NCBI GenBank assembly: GCA_036398215.1
Contig: DASWHK010000043.1
Coordinates: 1-38,705 of the forward strand
DNA length: 38,705 nucleotides
From: DASWHK01 sp036398215
GTDB lineage: Bacteria > Acidobacteriota > UBA890
Direction: 5' to 3'
Below the pieces are notes generated by a model that was not told the DNA's origin, searched no databases, and worked only from the letters and a program-made list of their open reading frames with translations. Shown in pieces: positions 8,269-16,636 of this stretch. The translations under genes were made by a program, and so were the position numbers. Within the stretch, counting starts at the first letter, position 1, and every line of letters begins with the position of its first letter.

Positions 8269-8919
8269 ATGTCAAACGTGGAGATCATCACAGCAACCCA
8301 CCGGGCGGTCTCCCGGCGATCCTTCATCAAGGGGGTTGTCGCCAGCGGTGCTGCCGCCTCCTCGGCCGGCTACCTGTTCCGCGGCGCGGCCACCGCCTTC
8401 GCGCAGACCGGGGCCCAGGGAGCGGTCGAGCGGCTCGTCTCGCTCAACGTCAACGGCCAGGCGCGGCGGGTCGACGTGCTGCCGCAAGACACGCTCGCCA
8501 TGGTGTTGCGCTACAAGGTCGGCCTCACCGGCACCAAGTTCGGCTGCGACCGCGCCGAGTGCGGCGCCTGCACCGTGCTGATCGACGGCGTGCCGCACTA
8601 CTCCTGCTCGATCCTGGCGCACAGCGTGCGCGGCCGCGAGGTGACCACAATCGAGGGGTTGGCGAGCCCCTCCGGCCAGCTCCACCCCGTGCAGCAGGCC
8701 GTCATGGACGAGGCCGGTTTCCAGTGCGCCTTCTGCGCGCCGGGCTTCATCATGGCGATGGTCGGCTTTTTGAACACCAACAACAATCCGACCCGGCGGC
8801 AGGCGGCGGAGGGGATCTCCGGCAACCTCTGCCGCTGTTGCGACTACAACAAGATCCTCAACTCCTGCATGCGAGCCGCCGACTACGTGCGCGAGGGCAT
8901 TCCGACGGAGGTGAGCTGA
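8269..8919 (+). CDS. Tat-exported 2x[2Fe-2S] subunit of a xanthine dehydrogenase family enzyme (PaoA-like)
   Basis: The protein has 216 residues from the ATG at 8269. Residues 15-21 (SRRSFIK) followed by a small-residue hydrophobic stretch ending AFAQ form a twin-arginine signal, so the enzyme is predicted to be periplasmic. The plant-type [2Fe-2S] site is C93, C98, C101, C113, and the second helical-domain cluster is C153, C156, C188, C190 (CAFC ... CRC). Both sites are intact. The subunit carries electrons from the molybdenum site to FAD in trimeric aldehyde, CO or purine hydroxylases. A Tat signal on this subunit, with a cysteine-insert FAD partner, is the organisation of the E. coli periplasmic aldehyde oxidoreductase PaoABC. 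The stop is one base before the ATG of the large subunit. Confidence 0.92.
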   Translation: MSNVEIITATHRAVSRRSFIKGVVASGAAASSAGYLFRGAATAFAQTGAQGAVERLVSLNVNGQARRVDVLPQDTLAMVLRYKVGLTGTKFGCDRAECGACTVLIDGVPHYSCSILAHSVRGREVTTIEGLASPSGQLHPVQQAVMDEAGFQCAFCAPGFIMAMVGFLNTNNNPTRRQAAEGISGNLCRCCDYNKILNSCMRAADYVREGIPTEVS

Positions 8920-8920
8920 G

Positions 8921-11344
8921 ATGGCGGACTTCAAGCTGATCGGCAAGGATTTCGCGCCTCCGGACCTGGAGGCCAAGATCACCGGGAGGGCGAGGTACGC
9001 CGAGGACTTTCGCGCCGAGGGCATGCTGTTCGCCAAGCTCCTCGTCAGCCCCATGCCCCATTGCCGCGTCGTTCGTATCGACGCCAGCGCGGCGCTCGCC
9101 ATGCCGGGCGTCGAGGCGATCCTCACCGCCGACGATCTGCCGGAGGGGCGGGACGCGCCCGGCGACGAGCGGGCCCTCACCAACGAGCCCCTCTACGAGG
9201 GTGAGCCGATCCTCGCGGTGGCGGCCGTCGACGAGACCACCGCGGCCGACGCCATCGACAAGATCCGGGTGGAGCTCGAGCCGCTGCCGTTCGTGATCGA
9301 TCCGCTCGAGAGCCTCAGGCCCGGCGGCCCCGACGCCCGGATCGACGGCAACACCGCCGTCCGCGACGAGGATCGCCGCACGGTGCTGCAGTCGGTGAAA
9401 TGGCCGGAGGACGTCTTTGATGCGGCCGGCGAAGACGGCTTTCCGATGGGCGAGCCGGCGGACGAATGGACGATCGGCGACATCGACGCCGGCTTCGCCG
9501 AGGCCGACGTCATCATCGACGAGAGCGTCTTTCACCAGTCGCAGACCCACCACCCGCTGGAGCCGCGCAGCTGCATGGCCTACTGGCAGAACGGCAAGCT
9601 GTACGCCTACGTCTCGACGCAGAGCGTGGCGCGGACGGTGTCGTCGCTGGCCGGCGGCGTCGGAATCGATCCATCGGACGTGGTGCTGATCAGCGAGTTC
9701 TGCGGCGGCGGCTTCGGCAGCAAGATCTCCGGGTCGGTGAACATGCCGATCCCGGCGCTGCTGTCGCGCAAGACCGGGCGGCCGGTGATGCTGCGCGTCA
9801 CCCGCGCCGAGGAGAACTACTACGGCCGCGCTCGTCCCGGCTTCCAGGCTCGGATCAAGCTGGGCATGCGCGCCGACGGTCGGGTCACGGCGATCGACAT
9901 GTTCATCGTCCAGGACAACGGCCCCTACGGCCTGCAGGGCGACCACAGCACCGCCGGGAACATGGTGCATCTCATTTTCCAGCCCGCGAACATGCGCTGG
10001 CGGGGGATCACGGTCTTCACCAACACGCCACCCCGCGGCGCCCAGCGCGGCCCCGGCGGCGTACAGGCCGTGGCGATGATCACTCCCCTGGCCGACCGCG
10101 CCTGCCGCCAATTGGGCATCGATCGGGTCGAGATGCTGCGCGCCAACCTGCCTGGACACGACGCCGTCATGGGCCCGCGCCTCACCCAGCTCTCGAGCTG
10201 TTTCGTTCGCGAGGCCCTCGAGCTGGGCGTCGAGCGGTTCGACTGGGCGAGCAAGAACATGCTCTCCCGCCAGCGCACCGGCACCAAGGTCACCGGCATC
10301 GGAATTGCCGCCAGTCCCTACACGGCCGGCAGCTTCGAGTACGACGGCCTGGCGGTGCTGACCCCCGAGGGCAGGCTGCGCATCCATCAGGGAATCGGCA
10401 ACCTCGGCACCCATTCGATCGCCGACACCGCCCGGCCGGCCGCCGAGCCCATCGACATGCCCTGGGAGCGGTGCGACATCGTCTGGGGCGACACCAGCAA
10501 GCACCTGCCGTGGAGCTCGTCGCAGGCCGGCAGCCAGACGACGCACGCCCACACCCGCGCCAACTACGCGGCCGGGCTCGACCTCAAGCGCAAGCTGCAG
10601 GAGATCGCCGCCCGCGATCTCGGCGGCGCGCCCGAAAACTACGAGGTCGCCGCTGGCCGGGTGTTCAACGTCAGCGATCGATCCCGGTACATGACGCTGC
10701 CGCGCGCCGCGGCCCGGGCCATCGAGCTCGGCGGCAAGTACGACGGCCACGAGCTGCCCGAGGACCTCAACGAGATGACCGTCGCCTCGGCGACGGCGCT
10801 CGCCGGACAGGGCCTCATGGGGGTCGCCAAGGACAACTTCGATCGCGGCGGGCCGCTGCAGTCCTGGGTGATCGGTTTCGCCCGCGTCGAGGTCGACGTC
10901 GAGACCGGCATGGTGGACATCGTCGAGTACCTGGCGGCCACCGACTGCGGCACGGTCTTGAACCCGCGCAGCCTGGGCGCTCAGTTGCACGGCGGCTCGA
11001 TCCAGGGGTTCGGCGTCGCGCGCAGCCAGAAATGGGTCTACGACCCGCAGTGGGGAGTGCCGTTCACCAAGGGTTTCCACACCGCCAAGCCGCCCACCAT
11101 CCTGGACGTTCCGCTGGAGATGGACTGGGTCGCCGCGGACCTGCCCGACCCCTACAACCCGGTCGGCTGTAAGGGGATAGGAGAGCCGCCTATGGGCGCC
11201 GGTGCCGGTGCCATTGTCTCCGCCATCGAGGATGCCCTCGGCGGCGACGTTGCTTTCAACCGCACGCCGATCACCACCGACATGATCCTGGCGGCCCTCG
11301 AGCGGCGCCCGCAGCCGTATCGCGGGCTGACCGCCCACGTTTGA
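8921..11344 (+). CDS. Molybdenum-binding large subunit, xanthine dehydrogenase/aldehyde oxidoreductase family
   Basis: The protein has 807 residues. The N-terminal IGKDFAPPDLEAKITGRARY segment is the standard start of the Ald_Xan_dh domain. The molybdopterin-binding core includes FCGGGFGSKI (about 262-271) and RGAQRGPGG (about 373-381). The GIGEPP motif places the catalytic glutamate of the family at Glu755. The active-site loop residues that separate CO dehydrogenases (AYRC with the Cu-binding Cys) from aldehyde or purine enzymes read PPRGAQRG here, without the Cys, so CO oxidation is unlikely. The oxidised substrate cannot be named; aldehydes or N-heterocycles are possible. It has no signal peptide and should be exported with the Tat-tagged 2Fe-2S subunit. 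The FAD-subunit gene follows after 15 bp. Confidence 0.92.
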   Translation: MADFKLIGKDFAPPDLEAKITGRARYAEDFRAEGMLFAKLLVSPMPHCRVVRIDASAALAMPGVEAILTADDLPEGRDAPGDERALTNEPLYEGEPILAVAAVDETTAADAIDKIRVELEPLPFVIDPLESLRPGGPDARIDGNTAVRDEDRRTVLQSVKWPEDVFDAAGEDGFPMGEPADEWTIGDIDAGFAEADVIIDESVFHQSQTHHPLEPRSCMAYWQNGKLYAYVSTQSVARTVSSLAGGVGIDPSDVVLISEFCGGGFGSKISGSVNMPIPALLSRKTGRPVMLRVTRAEENYYGRARPGFQARIKLGMRADGRVTAIDMFIVQDNGPYGLQGDHSTAGNMVHLIFQPANMRWRGITVFTNTPPRGAQRGPGGVQAVAMITPLADRACRQLGIDRVEMLRANLPGHDAVMGPRLTQLSSCFVREALELGVERFDWASKNMLSRQRTGTKVTGIGIAASPYTAGSFEYDGLAVLTPEGRLRIHQGIGNLGTHSIADTARPAAEPIDMPWERCDIVWGDTSKHLPWSSSQAGSQTTHAHTRANYAAGLDLKRKLQEIAARDLGGAPENYEVAAGRVFNVSDRSRYMTLPRAAARAIELGGKYDGHELPEDLNEMTVASATALAGQGLMGVAKDNFDRGGPLQSWVIGFARVEVDVETGMVDIVEYLAATDCGTVLNPRSLGAQLHGGSIQGFGVARSQKWVYDPQWGVPFTKGFHTAKPPTILDVPLEMDWVAADLPDPYNPVGCKGIGEPPMGAGAGAIVSAIEDALGGDVAFNRTPITTDMILAALERRPQPYRGLTAHV

Positions 11345-11359
11345 GGAAGGAGGAGGACG

Positions 11360-12361
11360 ATGGCTGTTATCCGCGACATGATGCCGGCATTCGAGCTCTT
11401 CCAACCCCAGAGCGTCTCCGAGGTGGTCGATCTTCTCGCCCGCTACGACGATAGCTGGCTGATCGCCGGGGGACTCGACAGCTTCGAGTGGTTCAAAGAG
11501 CGCCATGTGCGCCCGCCGGTCGTGGTCGACGTCAGCGGCGTCGACGAGCTGAAGGGAATCCGCGAGGTTGACGGCGGCGTCGAGATCGGCGCCATGACGA
11601 CGCTCACCGAGATCGTCACCGACGCCGGCATCCGCGAGCGCTTCGCGCTGCTGTCCACTGCGGCCTACGCCGTCGCCACCCCGCAGATCCGCAACCAGGG
11701 GACCATCGGCGGCAATGTGGCGCAGGACACGCGCTGCTGGTATTACCGCGGCGGGTGGCCCTGCTACCGGGCCGGCGGCAACATCTGCTACGCCGACACG
11801 CCGACCTCGATGAACCGGGAGCACTGCCTCTTCGGCGCCTCCCGCTGCGTCGCCGTGAACCCGTCGGATACGGCCCCGGCGCTGATCGCGCTCGACGCCA
11901 AGATGGTGATCCGCAGCCGCCGCGGCGAGCAGGTGGTCGATGCCGAGAGCTTCTTCATCGGCCCGCGCACGGACATCACCCGGATGACCGTCCTGCGTCC
12001 CGGCGATCTGCTCACCGCGATCCGGATCCCCTCGACCTGGGCCGGCAGCGCCTACTACTTCGAGAAGGCGCGCGACCGCCAGGCGTGGGACTTCCCGCTG
12101 GTCAACGTGGCGGCGGCGATCAAGACGCGCGGCGGCACGATCGAGGACATCCGCCTGGCGGTCAACGCCGTGGCGCCCTACCCGATGCGCCTGACCCGGG
12201 TCGAGAACCAGCTTCGCGGCCAGGCGCTGAACGCCGAGACCGCGGCGGCCGCCGGCGAGGTGGCGATTCAGGGCGCCCGGCCGCTGCGCCACAACGCCTA
12301 CAAGGTGCCGCTGCTGCGGAATCTCGTGACCCGGGCGATTCGCGACAGCGGGACCGCCTGA
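11360..12361 (+). CDS. FAD-binding subunit with a five-cysteine insert (PaoB/HcrB-like)
   Basis: A 333-residue protein; AGGAGGA precedes the ATG at 11360. FAD-binding motifs of the CO dehydrogenase M-subunit family are present: LIAGGLDSF (34-42) and IRNQGTIGGNVAQ (110-122), followed by a CO_deh_flav_C-type domain. Directly after the second motif comes an insert holding C126, C135, C143, C156 and C163. 4-hydroxybenzoyl-CoA reductase and E. coli PaoB have a loop at this place that binds an extra [4Fe-4S] cluster with four Cys. Here five are available, so which four would bind is open. The cluster would add an electron exit from FAD towards an external acceptor such as the cytochrome b encoded next. 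The stop is 2 bp before that gene. Confidence 0.9.
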   Translation: MAVIRDMMPAFELFQPQSVSEVVDLLARYDDSWLIAGGLDSFEWFKERHVRPPVVVDVSGVDELKGIREVDGGVEIGAMTTLTEIVTDAGIRERFALLSTAAYAVATPQIRNQGTIGGNVAQDTRCWYYRGGWPCYRAGGNICYADTPTSMNREHCLFGASRCVAVNPSDTAPALIALDAKMVIRSRRGEQVVDAESFFIGPRTDITRMTVLRPGDLLTAIRIPSTWAGSAYYFEKARDRQAWDFPLVNVAAAIKTRGGTIEDIRLAVNAVAPYPMRLTRVENQLRGQALNAETAAAAGEVAIQGARPLRHNAYKVPLLRNLVTRAIRDSGTA

Positions 12362-12363
12362 GC

Positions 12364-13191
12364 ATGGATTTCTTCCAGTACGACGCCAATCCGTGGGGCC
12401 AGGAGATCCTCGTGCGGATCTCCTGGGATCTGTTGTGGGCGTCGCTGATCTTCGGCGTCCTGTTCGTCGTCGGGCACCTGGTCCTGCGCAGGGTGTGGTT
12501 CCCGGCGCACGGCGGAACGGCTGAAAAGGCCGCCGTGGCGGCGGCCCCGGCGGCTGCCGACGTTCCCGAGCGGGTACGGCGCCACTCGCTGGGCTCCCGC
12601 CTCTTCCACTGGGTGATGGCGGCGGCGATGTTCAGCCTCCTGATCACCGCCTTCTTCCCGGTCCTCGGCATCCAGTTTCCCTGGCTGACCATCCACTGGG
12701 TCTCCGGCCTGGTGCTGATCGCGGCCGTCGCGTTCCACATCGTGCATGCGACCGTGTTCATGGACCTCAAGGCCGTGTGGATCGGTCCTCGCGACCTGCG
12801 CAACATGTCGCGGCGGCTGTCGCGCAGCCTCGGGCGGCCGGGGCCGGACCCCGAGTTGCCCGGCAAGTATCCACTCGAGAACAAGCTCTATCACAACATC
12901 ATCACCGCGGTCGGGTTTGCGGTCATCGCCACCGGGCTGTTGATGATGTACCGGATCGACACGCCGCTGTTCGCCCGCGATCCCTACATGTTCGCCGAGC
13001 AGACCTGGGGTTGGGTGTACGTCATCCACGGCCTCTCGGCGGTGGCGCTCGTGACGCTGGTCATCGCCCACGTCTACTTCGCGGTGCTTCCGGAAAAACG
13101 GTGGATCACCTGGTCGATGATCCACGGCTGGATCAGCCGTGAGAAGTACCTCGAGCACCACGATCCGCGGCGCTGGTCGGCGCGCGACTAG
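12364..13191 (+). CDS. Cytochrome b of the formate dehydrogenase gamma/b561-like type
   Basis: A 275-residue protein with five predicted membrane segments: about 20-42, 82-100, 110-130, 177-195 and 220-242. Histidines suited to haem b ligation sit in or beside them: H82, H111, H125, H128, H222 and H236. This resembles di-haem quinone-reducing subunits such as FdnI. The extra first helix and the Ala-rich linker at 50-68 precede the core domain. The start at 12364 is 2 bp after the FAD-subunit stop, so translation is probably coupled. The context suggests that it passes electrons from the exported molybdo-flavoenzyme to the quinone pool, a job that PaoABC-type enzymes otherwise leave to unknown acceptors. 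The fold is confident; the partnership is inferred. Confidence 0.85.
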   Translation: MDFFQYDANPWGQEILVRISWDLLWASLIFGVLFVVGHLVLRRVWFPAHGGTAEKAAVAAAPAAADVPERVRRHSLGSRLFHWVMAAAMFSLLITAFFPVLGIQFPWLTIHWVSGLVLIAAVAFHIVHATVFMDLKAVWIGPRDLRNMSRRLSRSLGRPGPDPELPGKYPLENKLYHNIITAVGFAVIATGLLMMYRIDTPLFARDPYMFAEQTWGWVYVIHGLSAVALVTLVIAHVYFAVLPEKRWITWSMIHGWISREKYLEHHDPRRWSARD

Positions 13192-13206
13192 GGCCCGCGC
13201 GGCGAC

Positions 13207-13674
13207 ATGTCACGCGAGGATCTGAAGCGGCGTATCGACCGCGTCGAAGAAGCCTACGAGTTCATGCTGTCGTACGCGGCGCGGGGTCTTGCGGACGATC
13301 AGTCGACCTCGTTGCGGAGATTCCTGGAGCGCACCCACGAAGCGCTCGACGGAATCGGTGACGCCGTCCGCGCCGTCCTCGCCGAGGACGGCGGCGAGGA
13401 CGCGGCCGCCAAGCGGGGAGTCGAGAGGTTCGTGGCCGTTCTCGAGCGCGACGCCGCCGCATCGCACGCGGCCGTCGGGATGGTGCTCGCCCAGCCGGCG
13501 ATCGGCTCGCAGCTCATCGACAACCTCAACGCCTCGATCCACGTCCGGGCGCTGCTCACCGACCTCTTCTTGATCGACGAGGCGCTGGCGCTCGGGGTCG
13601 GCGCGGAAAGCCCGCCGGCGGCCTTCGCCCCCGACGAAGGCGAGAGCTTCGGCCCCCGCGACGAAGATTCCTGA
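13207..13674 (+). CDS. Small helical protein of unknown function closing the redox operon
   Basis: A 155-residue acidic, strongly alpha-helical soluble protein with no signal peptide, membrane segment or cofactor motif. The first 60 residues (SREDLKRRIDRVEEAYEFML, then LRRFLERTHEALDGI) look like a helical hairpin or coiled coil. It starts 15 bp after the cytochrome b stop, in the same direction, so it is probably co-transcribed. I do not recognise the family. A cytoplasmic protein at the end of an operon for a Tat-exported molybdoenzyme could be an assembly or proofreading chaperone of the NarJ/TorD kind. The size (155 versus about 200 residues) and helicity would fit loosely, but no TorD motif is visible. 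Treat the role as open. Confidence 0.6.
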   Translation: MSREDLKRRIDRVEEAYEFMLSYAARGLADDQSTSLRRFLERTHEALDGIGDAVRAVLAEDGGEDAAAKRGVERFVAVLERDAAASHAAVGMVLAQPAIGSQLIDNLNASIHVRALLTDLFLIDEALALGVGAESPPAAFAPDEGESFGPRDEDS

Positions 13675-13725
13675 CCCTGAGCCGGCGCCTGGGCCTGACC
13701 CTGAGCCGGCGCCTGGGCCTGACCC
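13670..13725. repeat. 24-bp tandem repeat after the redox operon
   Basis: Two perfect 24-bp copies (13670-13693 and 13694-13717, beginning CCTGACCCTGAGCCGG) are followed by a partial third copy, CCTGACCC. The first copy overlaps the last codons of the upstream gene. No function is visible; the unit has no strong self-complementarity. Confidence 0.8.
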
Positions 13726-13842
13726 CACGCAGGTCACGTACACCGGTATTTTCGTTATCGAGTACTGCCGGAGACGGGTGCTCCGCGGCTGTCGTTTGCG
13801 CCGCGGCCCGGCCGGTGCTTCCGACCCCTGGGCCGCGCTCTC

Positions 13843-14526
13843 TCACGAGCTCTGCGACACGTCCACGCGTGTTTCGGGTCCGGTGACCTCCACCGGCAGC
13901 CGCCGGCGGCGGGCCTCATCGAAGTTCCAGACGACCAGCGTGTACGAGCCAGGCGGCAGCCCGTGCAGGGAGAAGGCCCCATCCGCGGCGGCGATGGTGC
14001 TGTAGGGGCTCGGGGTCACGATGACGAAGGCCGCCATCGCCGGGTGGACGTCGCAGCGGATCGCGTACTCACCGGCCTTCTCGAAGGCCAGGTCGTAGGT
14101 GCTGCCCGGCGCCGGAGTGGCGACGTTGGCCACCGACTCGCCGCTGCGGGAGTCGATGACGTGGATGTTGTGGAGGACGTCCTCGCTGTTGTGAAAACGC
14201 ACGATTCGGCCGGTGCGGATGACGAGAACGTCGGGGGAGAAGTCGAGGCCGATCTGGTCCATGACCACCGGGTCCTCGGGGAGGGGCGGGGCCGCTGGAT
14301 CGGAGGGCGCGCCACTCTCGAGTATGACGACCGAGGGGAAGCCGGCCGAGGCCGGGGGAACGGCGCCCGTCAAGATCGCGCCGGCGCCGTTCGCCGGCGC
14401 GGCTGGCGGAGGGGGCGCCGCCGCGCCGTCTGCCGCAACCGCCGAGTCGGGACCCTCGGACGCAGCACAGCCGGCCGCGATGATCGTCAGGCAAACCGTT
14501 GCCAGGATCCGGATCCGTGTCGACAT
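13843..14526 (-). CDS. Cupredoxin-like lipoprotein with C-terminal carboxypeptidase-regulatory-like domain
   Basis: A 227-residue protein. A signal peptide ends in lipobox AAGC with Cys20, followed by an Ala/Pro-rich spacer to about residue 55. Residues 85-170 form a plastocyanin-like domain. The usual blue-copper ligand pattern is visible as His119 (DVLHN) and Cys158-x2-His161-x2-Met164 (CDVHPAM), so a type 1 copper site is plausible. From about 172 the sequence (ADGAFSLHGLPPGSYTLVVWN) is the short Ig-like carboxypeptidase regulatory repeat often fused to such cupredoxins. It would be membrane-anchored in the periplasm as an electron carrier or copper-binding protein. It is convergent with the redox operon, so an electron-acceptor role for that operon is possible but unproven. 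The ATG at 14524-14526 gives a complete lipoprotein signal. Confidence 0.8.
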   Translation of the reverse strand: MSTRIRILATVCLTIIAAGCAASEGPDSAVAADGAAAPPPPAAPANGAGAILTGAVPPASAGFPSVVILESGAPSDPAAPPLPEDPVVMDQIGLDFSPDVLVIRTGRIVRFHNSEDVLHNIHVIDSRSGESVANVATPAPGSTYDLAFEKAGEYAIRCDVHPAMAAFVIVTPSPYSTIAAADGAFSLHGLPPGSYTLVVWNFDEARRRRLPVEVTGPETRVDVSQSS

Positions 14527-14813
14527 TGCATCTCCCCGAGGCGTTCAGTGGCTCGACGAACGCGCGTCCCTGGCAGTATCGCGGCAAGAAACGTGGCGCA
14601 CCGCGATGCGCCACGAGCGCCAAGCGTTCCGGCGCATCAAATGCTGTGGCGAGTCTACATGACCGGCTCGGACGCAGTGACTTGGGCCTCGATCACGCGC
14701 GGCCGGCGAGCTGCCGAGGACGGCAGGCGCCGTCGCGCCCTGTCGCGGCGGTCTCGTTGCGGTACGCGGTGTAGGATTCGCTCATCCGCTTCCAGCCCTG
14801 GAGAGGTCAGCCC

Positions 14814-16154
14814 ATGTTGTCTCGCCGAAACGTGCTCGGAGCTTCCGCCGCCGCGGTCGCGGGCGCCGCCCTCGACGCCTCGCTCCCGGCTGCCGCCGCT
14901 GCCGCCGCCCTCGATGCGCCTCCGCCAACGACCGAGGCCGTGGCGCCGCCCCAGACCCGCGACCTGCCGCCGTCGATTGCGGCGCTGGCTCCGCCGAGCG
15001 AGCAGCCCCGGCCGATCACCACCGAGGAGCGCCGCGGCAGGGTCGAGAAGGCGAGGCGCCTGATGGTCGAGCAGGGCGTCGACGCCCTGCTGATGGCCGG
15101 CGGCACCTCGATGGTCTACTTCGCGAACGTCCAGTGGGGCTTGAGTGAGCGCATGATGGCGCTGGTCGTGCCGGCCCGTGCCGACGCCTTCGTCGTCTGC
15201 CCGGGGTTCGAGGAGGAGCGGGCCCGCGAGCAGCTCGGGCGCGGCCCGTTCGGCGGCGAGACCCAGGTCTACACCTGGGAGGAGCACGAGGACCCGTACG
15301 CCCGCGTCGCCCGCGGGCTGCGCGACCGCGGCATCGCCGCCGGCAAGCTCGGCGTCGAGGAGCGGACCTACTTCGTCTACGCCAACGGCATCGCGCGATC
15401 CGCGCCGACGATCGAGACGGTCGATGCGATTCCGATCACCGCCGGCTGCCGAGGCGTCAAGGACGAGCACGAGCTCGACCTCATGCGCCTGGCCTCGAAG
15501 GTCACGCTGCGCGCCTACAAGGCCGCCTACGAGGCTATGCAGGAGGGCATGACCCAGGCGGAGTTCGCCGGCATGGTGGCGTTGGCGCACCAGCGGCAGG
15601 GATACGCGGGGGGCGCCGGCGTCCAGGTGGGGGAGTACTCGGCGCTGCCGCACGGCTCGGCGACGCCGCAGGTCATTCGTGAGGGCACCATCCTGCTGAT
15701 CGACGGCGGCTGCGCGGTCGAGGGCTACCGCTCCGACCTCAGCCGCACCTTCGTGCTCGGCGAGCCCACCGACAAGATGCGCCAGGTCTTCGGGATCGAG
15801 CTGCGGGCCCAGACCGCGGCGCTCGCCGCCGCCCGGCCCGGCGTCGAGTGCCAGGCGGTCGACGCCGCCGCCCGCACGGTCATCGACGACGCCGGCTACG
15901 GCCCCGGCTACACCTACTTCACCCACCGCGTCGGCCACGGCATGGGCATGGACGGCCACGAGTGGCCCTACCTGGTGCGCGGCAACACCCTGCCTCTGGC
16001 CCCCGGTATGACCTTCAGCGACGAGCCCGGCATCTACATCCGCGGCGAGTTCGGTGTCCGCCTCGAGGACGACATGGTGATCACCGAGAACGGCGCCGAG
16101 CTGTTCACCCCGCAAAGCCCGTCGCTGGACGATCCCTTCGCCGGCGTCGAGTGA
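14814..16154 (+). CDS. Exported M24-family metallopeptidase (Xaa-Pro aminopeptidase-like)
   Basis: A 446-residue protein. The N terminus (SRRNVLGASAAAVAGAAL) is a Tat-type signal, followed by an Ala/Pro-rich spacer to about residue 66. A creatinase/prolidase N-terminal domain covers about 70-205, and the pita-bread M24 domain runs from about 215 to 435. All five dinuclear metal ligands can be placed: Asp297 (LIDGG), Asp308 (SDLSRT), His375 (VGHGMG), Glu404 (SDEPGIY) and Glu418 (RLEDDM). His280 (LPHG) and His382 are the usual active-site histidines. It should cleave X-Pro or related dipeptide bonds in the periplasm. The gene is divergent from the cupredoxin gene across 287 bp in which no clear promoter was found. 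GGAGAGG lies about ten bases before the ATG. Confidence 0.9.
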   Translation: MLSRRNVLGASAAAVAGAALDASLPAAAAAAALDAPPPTTEAVAPPQTRDLPPSIAALAPPSEQPRPITTEERRGRVEKARRLMVEQGVDALLMAGGTSMVYFANVQWGLSERMMALVVPARADAFVVCPGFEEERAREQLGRGPFGGETQVYTWEEHEDPYARVARGLRDRGIAAGKLGVEERTYFVYANGIARSAPTIETVDAIPITAGCRGVKDEHELDLMRLASKVTLRAYKAAYEAMQEGMTQAEFAGMVALAHQRQGYAGGAGVQVGEYSALPHGSATPQVIREGTILLIDGGCAVEGYRSDLSRTFVLGEPTDKMRQVFGIELRAQTAALAAARPGVECQAVDAAARTVIDDAGYGPGYTYFTHRVGHGMGMDGHEWPYLVRGNTLPLAPGMTFSDEPGIYIRGEFGVRLEDDMVITENGAELFTPQSPSLDDPFAGVE

Positions 16155-16240
16155 TCATCGCAAAGGCCGGCGGCTACGCTCGTCGGTCGAATCGCAAGGA
16201 TTCGGTCCCTCGCAGGTGCGATAATGATAGGAATCCGCCG

Positions 16241-16636
16241 TCACCAGACGACCCGGACTCCGAAGCTCTTGAGGGCCGGATCCTGGGTCAGGAGAGGAAC
16301 GTCTTCGAGCGCGCTCTGGGCGGCCAGCATCCGGTCGAAGGGGTCGCGGTGGGCGTGGGGCCAGCTCCCTGCCTTCTGAGCGTGGGGGATGCTCACCGCG
16401 AGCTCGAAGAAGCCGGCACGGCGAACCCATCCCGCCATGTCGATGACGAGCGGCTCCACCCCGCGGAGCTTGCCCAGGCGGTGCTTCGTCGCGATCTCCC
16501 AGGCGGTGGCGCTCGAGACGAGAATCTCGTTCGAGGGGTCGGCCAGGATCCCGCGCGCGCGCTCGGATAGCTGCGGATCGTCGAACATCCACCACAGCAG
16601 GGCGTGCGTGTCGAGGAGGAACCTCAACCTTCCCAC
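16241..16636 (-). CDS. VapC-type PIN-domain toxin
   Basis: A 131-residue single PIN domain of the kind that cuts RNA in type II toxin-antitoxin systems. The acidic metal-binding residues are all present: Asp9 (LLDTH), Glu47 (WEIA), Asp98 and Asp101 (HRDPFDRML) and Asp119 (TQDP). The length is normal for the family. The start overlaps the last 13 bases of the antitoxin gene upstream, the usual arrangement for coupled expression. The pair appears intact, so the toxin is probably held in check by the protein encoded at 16624-16848. Target RNA is unknown. Confidence 0.92.
   Translation of the reverse strand: MGRLRFLLDTHALLWWMFDDPQLSERARGILADPSNEILVSSATAWEIATKHRLGKLRGVEPLVIDMAGWVRRAGFFELAVSIPHAQKAGSWPHAHRDPFDRMLAAQSALEDVPLLTQDPALKSFGVRVVW

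Noticed and set aside
8921..11344. Aerobic CO dehydrogenase large subunit
   Set aside because: The active-site loop lacks the Cu-binding cysteine (AYRCSF-type loop) of form I CO dehydrogenase.
8858..12292. A 1144-codon open frame on the minus strand
   Set aside because: It lies antisense to the three xanthine dehydrogenase family genes; its Arg/Gly/Val/His-rich composition is that of a GC-rich shadow frame and it shows no domain.
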